This document shows, piece by piece, positions 58,521 through 60,098 of a stretch of 60,098 nt of DNA; position 1 is the first letter of the stretch, and each line of letters begins with the position of its first letter. A model generated the notes under the pieces. That model did no database searches. It was not told the origin of the DNA and saw only the letters and a list, made by a program, of their open reading frames with translations. The position numbers were made by a program, and so were the translations under genes. Source of the DNA: Caldimicrobium sp. (GTDB taxonomy: Bacteria; Desulfobacterota; Thermodesulfobacteria; Thermodesulfobacteriales; Thermodesulfobacteriaceae); the NCBI GenBank assembly GCA_025060015.1, contig JANXDB010000063.1:1-60098 (forward strand), in the 5' to 3' direction.

Positions 58521-59735
58521 TTATGATCTCTGAACTAGAGATCTCAAAATTAGAAGATTCATTATAATTAAAAAAAGCCCTATAATCAACAGGAGATCTT
58601 TGACAACAATAACCTCAGCAAGGAGACTTATTGTAGTTTGACCTAAAGGAGCCATTCCTAAGAAAGCAATAGAAAATAGACTCATAACTTTACCTCTAAG
58701 CTCTGAAGGAGTCTCCCTTTGTAACAAGCCATTTACTACTGGATAGAAATTGGTGAAAGACATCCCGATCAAAAGCATCCCTATATAATATATTGGAAAA
58801 GAATTGCTAAAGACTAGTCCCATCACACCTAAAAACCAGAGGACATGTGCCATAACCAGTTGACTTAGATCAGAAAATAACTCCCTTCTAAAAAAACTCG
58901 TAAGAGCACCAGCTAAAGCTCCTATTCCAACTCCAGATGATAAAAGGGCAAAATCACTGGCACTTCCTCCCAATATTTTTAAAGTTAGCATAGGTAATAA
59001 AATTATAACTGATGTTGCAAAAAAAGTAAAAGTTGAAATAAGTATTAAAAGTATTGAAATTTTTCTTTTAATTTTTAAAAAATGCCAAAAATTTAAAAAT
59101 TCGTTAATTATACTTAATTCTTTAGTTTTTTTCACCAAAGAAGATTTGTATCTAATAAAGTAAGTGAAGATCAAAAGAGGTAAAAAACTAAGGAAATTAA
59201 TTAAAAAACAGAGATCAATAGATATATGACTAATGATTAATCCTGCCATAATAGGGCCTAACATTCGGGCGCTGTTAAAAGAGAAAGCCTGTAATGATAG
59301 GGCCTGTGTCAAAAACTTAATAGGCACTAATTCGCTTATGAAAACCTGTCTAAGAGGCATGTCAATGGAGGAAAATATAGAGGAAAAGAGAGCTAATATT
59401 ATAAGGAGGCCAAAAGTTTGCTTATTAAAGTGAATCAGGATAAACATAAAAAGAGGTGGAATCAGGGACAAAATCATGATGAGTTGCATAAGATTTTTCC
59501 GATTAAATCTGTCTATAAAAATTCCTGCTAAAAGTGTCATAAAAATACCAGGAAAGGAAGTCACAAAGACAAAAAAACCCAAATCTACGGTGGAATGGCG
59601 AAGATTATATATTAACCAGTGCAGGGCAGTGGTTTGTATCCAAGAACCGGTAAAGGAGATAAAGTGTCCGATGATAAACAGTGTGAAATCTCTATACTGT
59701 AGGGGACCTAAGATTTCTCCTTTCATTCTTAGCAC
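58521..59735 (-). CDS. MFS transporter (MFS_3/EntS-like)
   Basis: About 404 residues with 11-12 predicted membrane helices. It begins PLQYRDFTLFIIGHFISFTG and has the loop motif FIDRFNRKNLMQL between helices 2 and 3, as in the EntS/MFS_3 drug and siderophore exporter group. Substrate unknown. The start is GTG 59735 or ATG 59726; a TATAAT (59742-59737) lies 10 nt before the ATG. Part of the gene is strikingly AT-rich (7 G/C of 60 at 59041-59100), unlike its neighbours, which may mark transfer. Confidence 0.85.
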   Translation of the reverse strand: MLRMKGEILGPLQYRDFTLFIIGHFISFTGSWIQTTALHWLIYNLRHSTVDLGFFVFVTSFPGIFMTLLAGIFIDRFNRKNLMQLIMILSLIPPLFMFILIHFNKQTFGLLIILALFSSIFSSIDMPLRQVFISELVPIKFLTQALSLQAFSFNSARMLGPIMAGLIISHISIDLCFLINFLSFLPLLIFTYFIRYKSSLVKKTKELSIINEFLNFWHFLKIKRKISILLILISTFTFFATSVIILLPMLTLKILGGSASDFALLSSGVGIGALAGALTSFFRRELFSDLSQLVMAHVLWFLGVMGLVFSNSFPIYYIGMLLIGMSFTNFYPVVNGLLQRETPSELRGKVMSLFSIAFLGMAPLGQTTISLLAEVIVVKDLLLIIGLFLIIMNLLILRSLVQRS

Positions 59736-59736
59736 A

Positions 59737-59742
59737 ATTATA
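59737..59742 (-). promoter_or_regulatory. -10 box of the MFS-kinase-xerC transcript
   Basis: A perfect TATAAT on the minus strand, overlapping the base before the GTG candidate and 10 nt before ATG 59726. No convincing -35 box is found 16-18 nt upstream. A start here would favour the ATG and an almost leaderless message. Confidence 0.3.
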
Positions 59743-59779
59743 TAATTTATTCCAAAAAAGACTTCTGTAGAAGCAAAGC

Positions 59780-60098
59780 CTTTTTAGAAGGAAAAAGGTG
59801 TTAAAATTGAGAGTCAATTTTTTAGCTTCTCACTAACCCCTTCTCCCATCAAAGACTTAAAAATGCTGCAAAGACTTGAAGCAATTAAAGATATATCTCA
59901 AAGAAAAGAAGTCGCCTTTAGACTAAAGGTCATCGAATTTCAGAACTCTTTTGGCATAGAGGCCACTATTTACCAAAAAGGAAATGCTCAAAGAGGTGGC
60001 GAAAAGAGGTAATATAATTTATCCTGAGTTACAGGAGAAAACATCCTCGCAAGAAGAAGCTTAAACCCTTGGTGGATAGATTTTGCAGTAAGAGGGGT
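59780..60098 (+). pseudogene. Decayed transposase, copy 3 (N-terminal part, cut by window edge)
   Basis: The left end (59780-59810) matches 545-575. An ATG at 59863 opens a 49-codon frame, MLQRLEAIKDISQRKEVAF and RLKVIEFQNSFGIEATIYQK, the helix-turn-helix start of an integrase-core transposase. It reaches a stop at 60012 after losing part of the domain. A neighbouring frame continues NIIYPELQEK. One extra A near 60043 then shifts to HPRKKKLKPLVDRFCSKRG, the usual linker before the catalytic core. The element is broken by a deletion and a frameshift; whether its 3' part survives beyond 60098 is unseen. Confidence 0.7.

Noticed and set aside
1-60098. CRISPR array, prophage, toxin-antitoxin or defence system
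   Set aside because: No regularly spaced repeats, phage structural genes, small toxin pairs or nuclease-methylase sets were found; nearly all space is filled by housekeeping genes.

Overview
The window looks like chromosome of a thermophilic, Gram-negative, low-to-moderate GC bacterium, most like the Thermodesulfobacteriota (Thermodesulfobacterium or Caldimicrobium type). That is an inference from several things: proteins rich in Lys, Glu and Ile; very tight gene packing; a diderm envelope (BamA, LolC/LolD, Kdo transferase, a heptosyltransferase-like enzyme, a TonB-dependent receptor, type IV pilus secretin) together with c-di-AMP synthesis; and the conserved order lysS-lolC-lolD-bamA. No rRNA or other decisive taxonomic marker is present.

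Layout from left to right. 1-1042: the start of a Spy/CpxP-like periplasmic protein (minus strand, cut by the edge), a decayed transposase, then tRNA-Met(CAT) and tRNA-Cys(GCA) behind a clear promoter. 1057-5191: queD, queE, rpoH, a TPR protein and a LolB-like lipoprotein, apparently read on from the tRNAs. 5192-9082 (minus): two unknown proteins and two paralogous CNNM/CBS/CorC membrane proteins. 9379-15674: a UvrD/PcrA helicase coupled to a PilZ-like protein, convergent with mfd. 15778-21054: a creatininase-family enzyme and pilMNOPQ. 21130-35119 (plus): plsY, a FapA-like protein, an unknown gene, tilS, ftsH, folP, cdaA-cdaR-glmM, a 51-residue CXXC membrane protein, a polyferredoxin, rph, rdgB, pgeF and waaA.

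35121-40421: ttcA (minus); a spacer with a second transposase remnant and a perfect 21-bp palindrome; the yceD-rpmF-plsX-fabH operon ending in a PAS-LuxR regulator; and a gene-poor 534-bp stretch. 40422-47156: a glycosyltransferase, then on the minus strand a TonB-dependent receptor, a c-type cytochrome, an M48 protease, prmA, coaX and an LD-carboxypeptidase. 47343-59735: a bifunctional RelA/SpoT enzyme, then on the minus strand an MFS transporter, a hybrid histidine kinase, a Xer recombinase, lysS, lolC, lolD, bamA and rpmB. 59780-60098: a third, frameshifted copy of the same transposase, cut by the right edge.

Most genes are core housekeeping (tRNA maturation and modification, envelope biogenesis, DNA repair, phospholipid start-up, stress signalling). 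No CRISPR array, prophage, complete insertion sequence or obvious defence island was seen. The least ordinary parts are the small CXXC protein beside the polyferredoxin, the tRNA-queuosine gene arrangement, the palindrome upstream of the lipid operon, the helicase-PilZ coupling, and three unknown proteins embedded in otherwise conserved operons.
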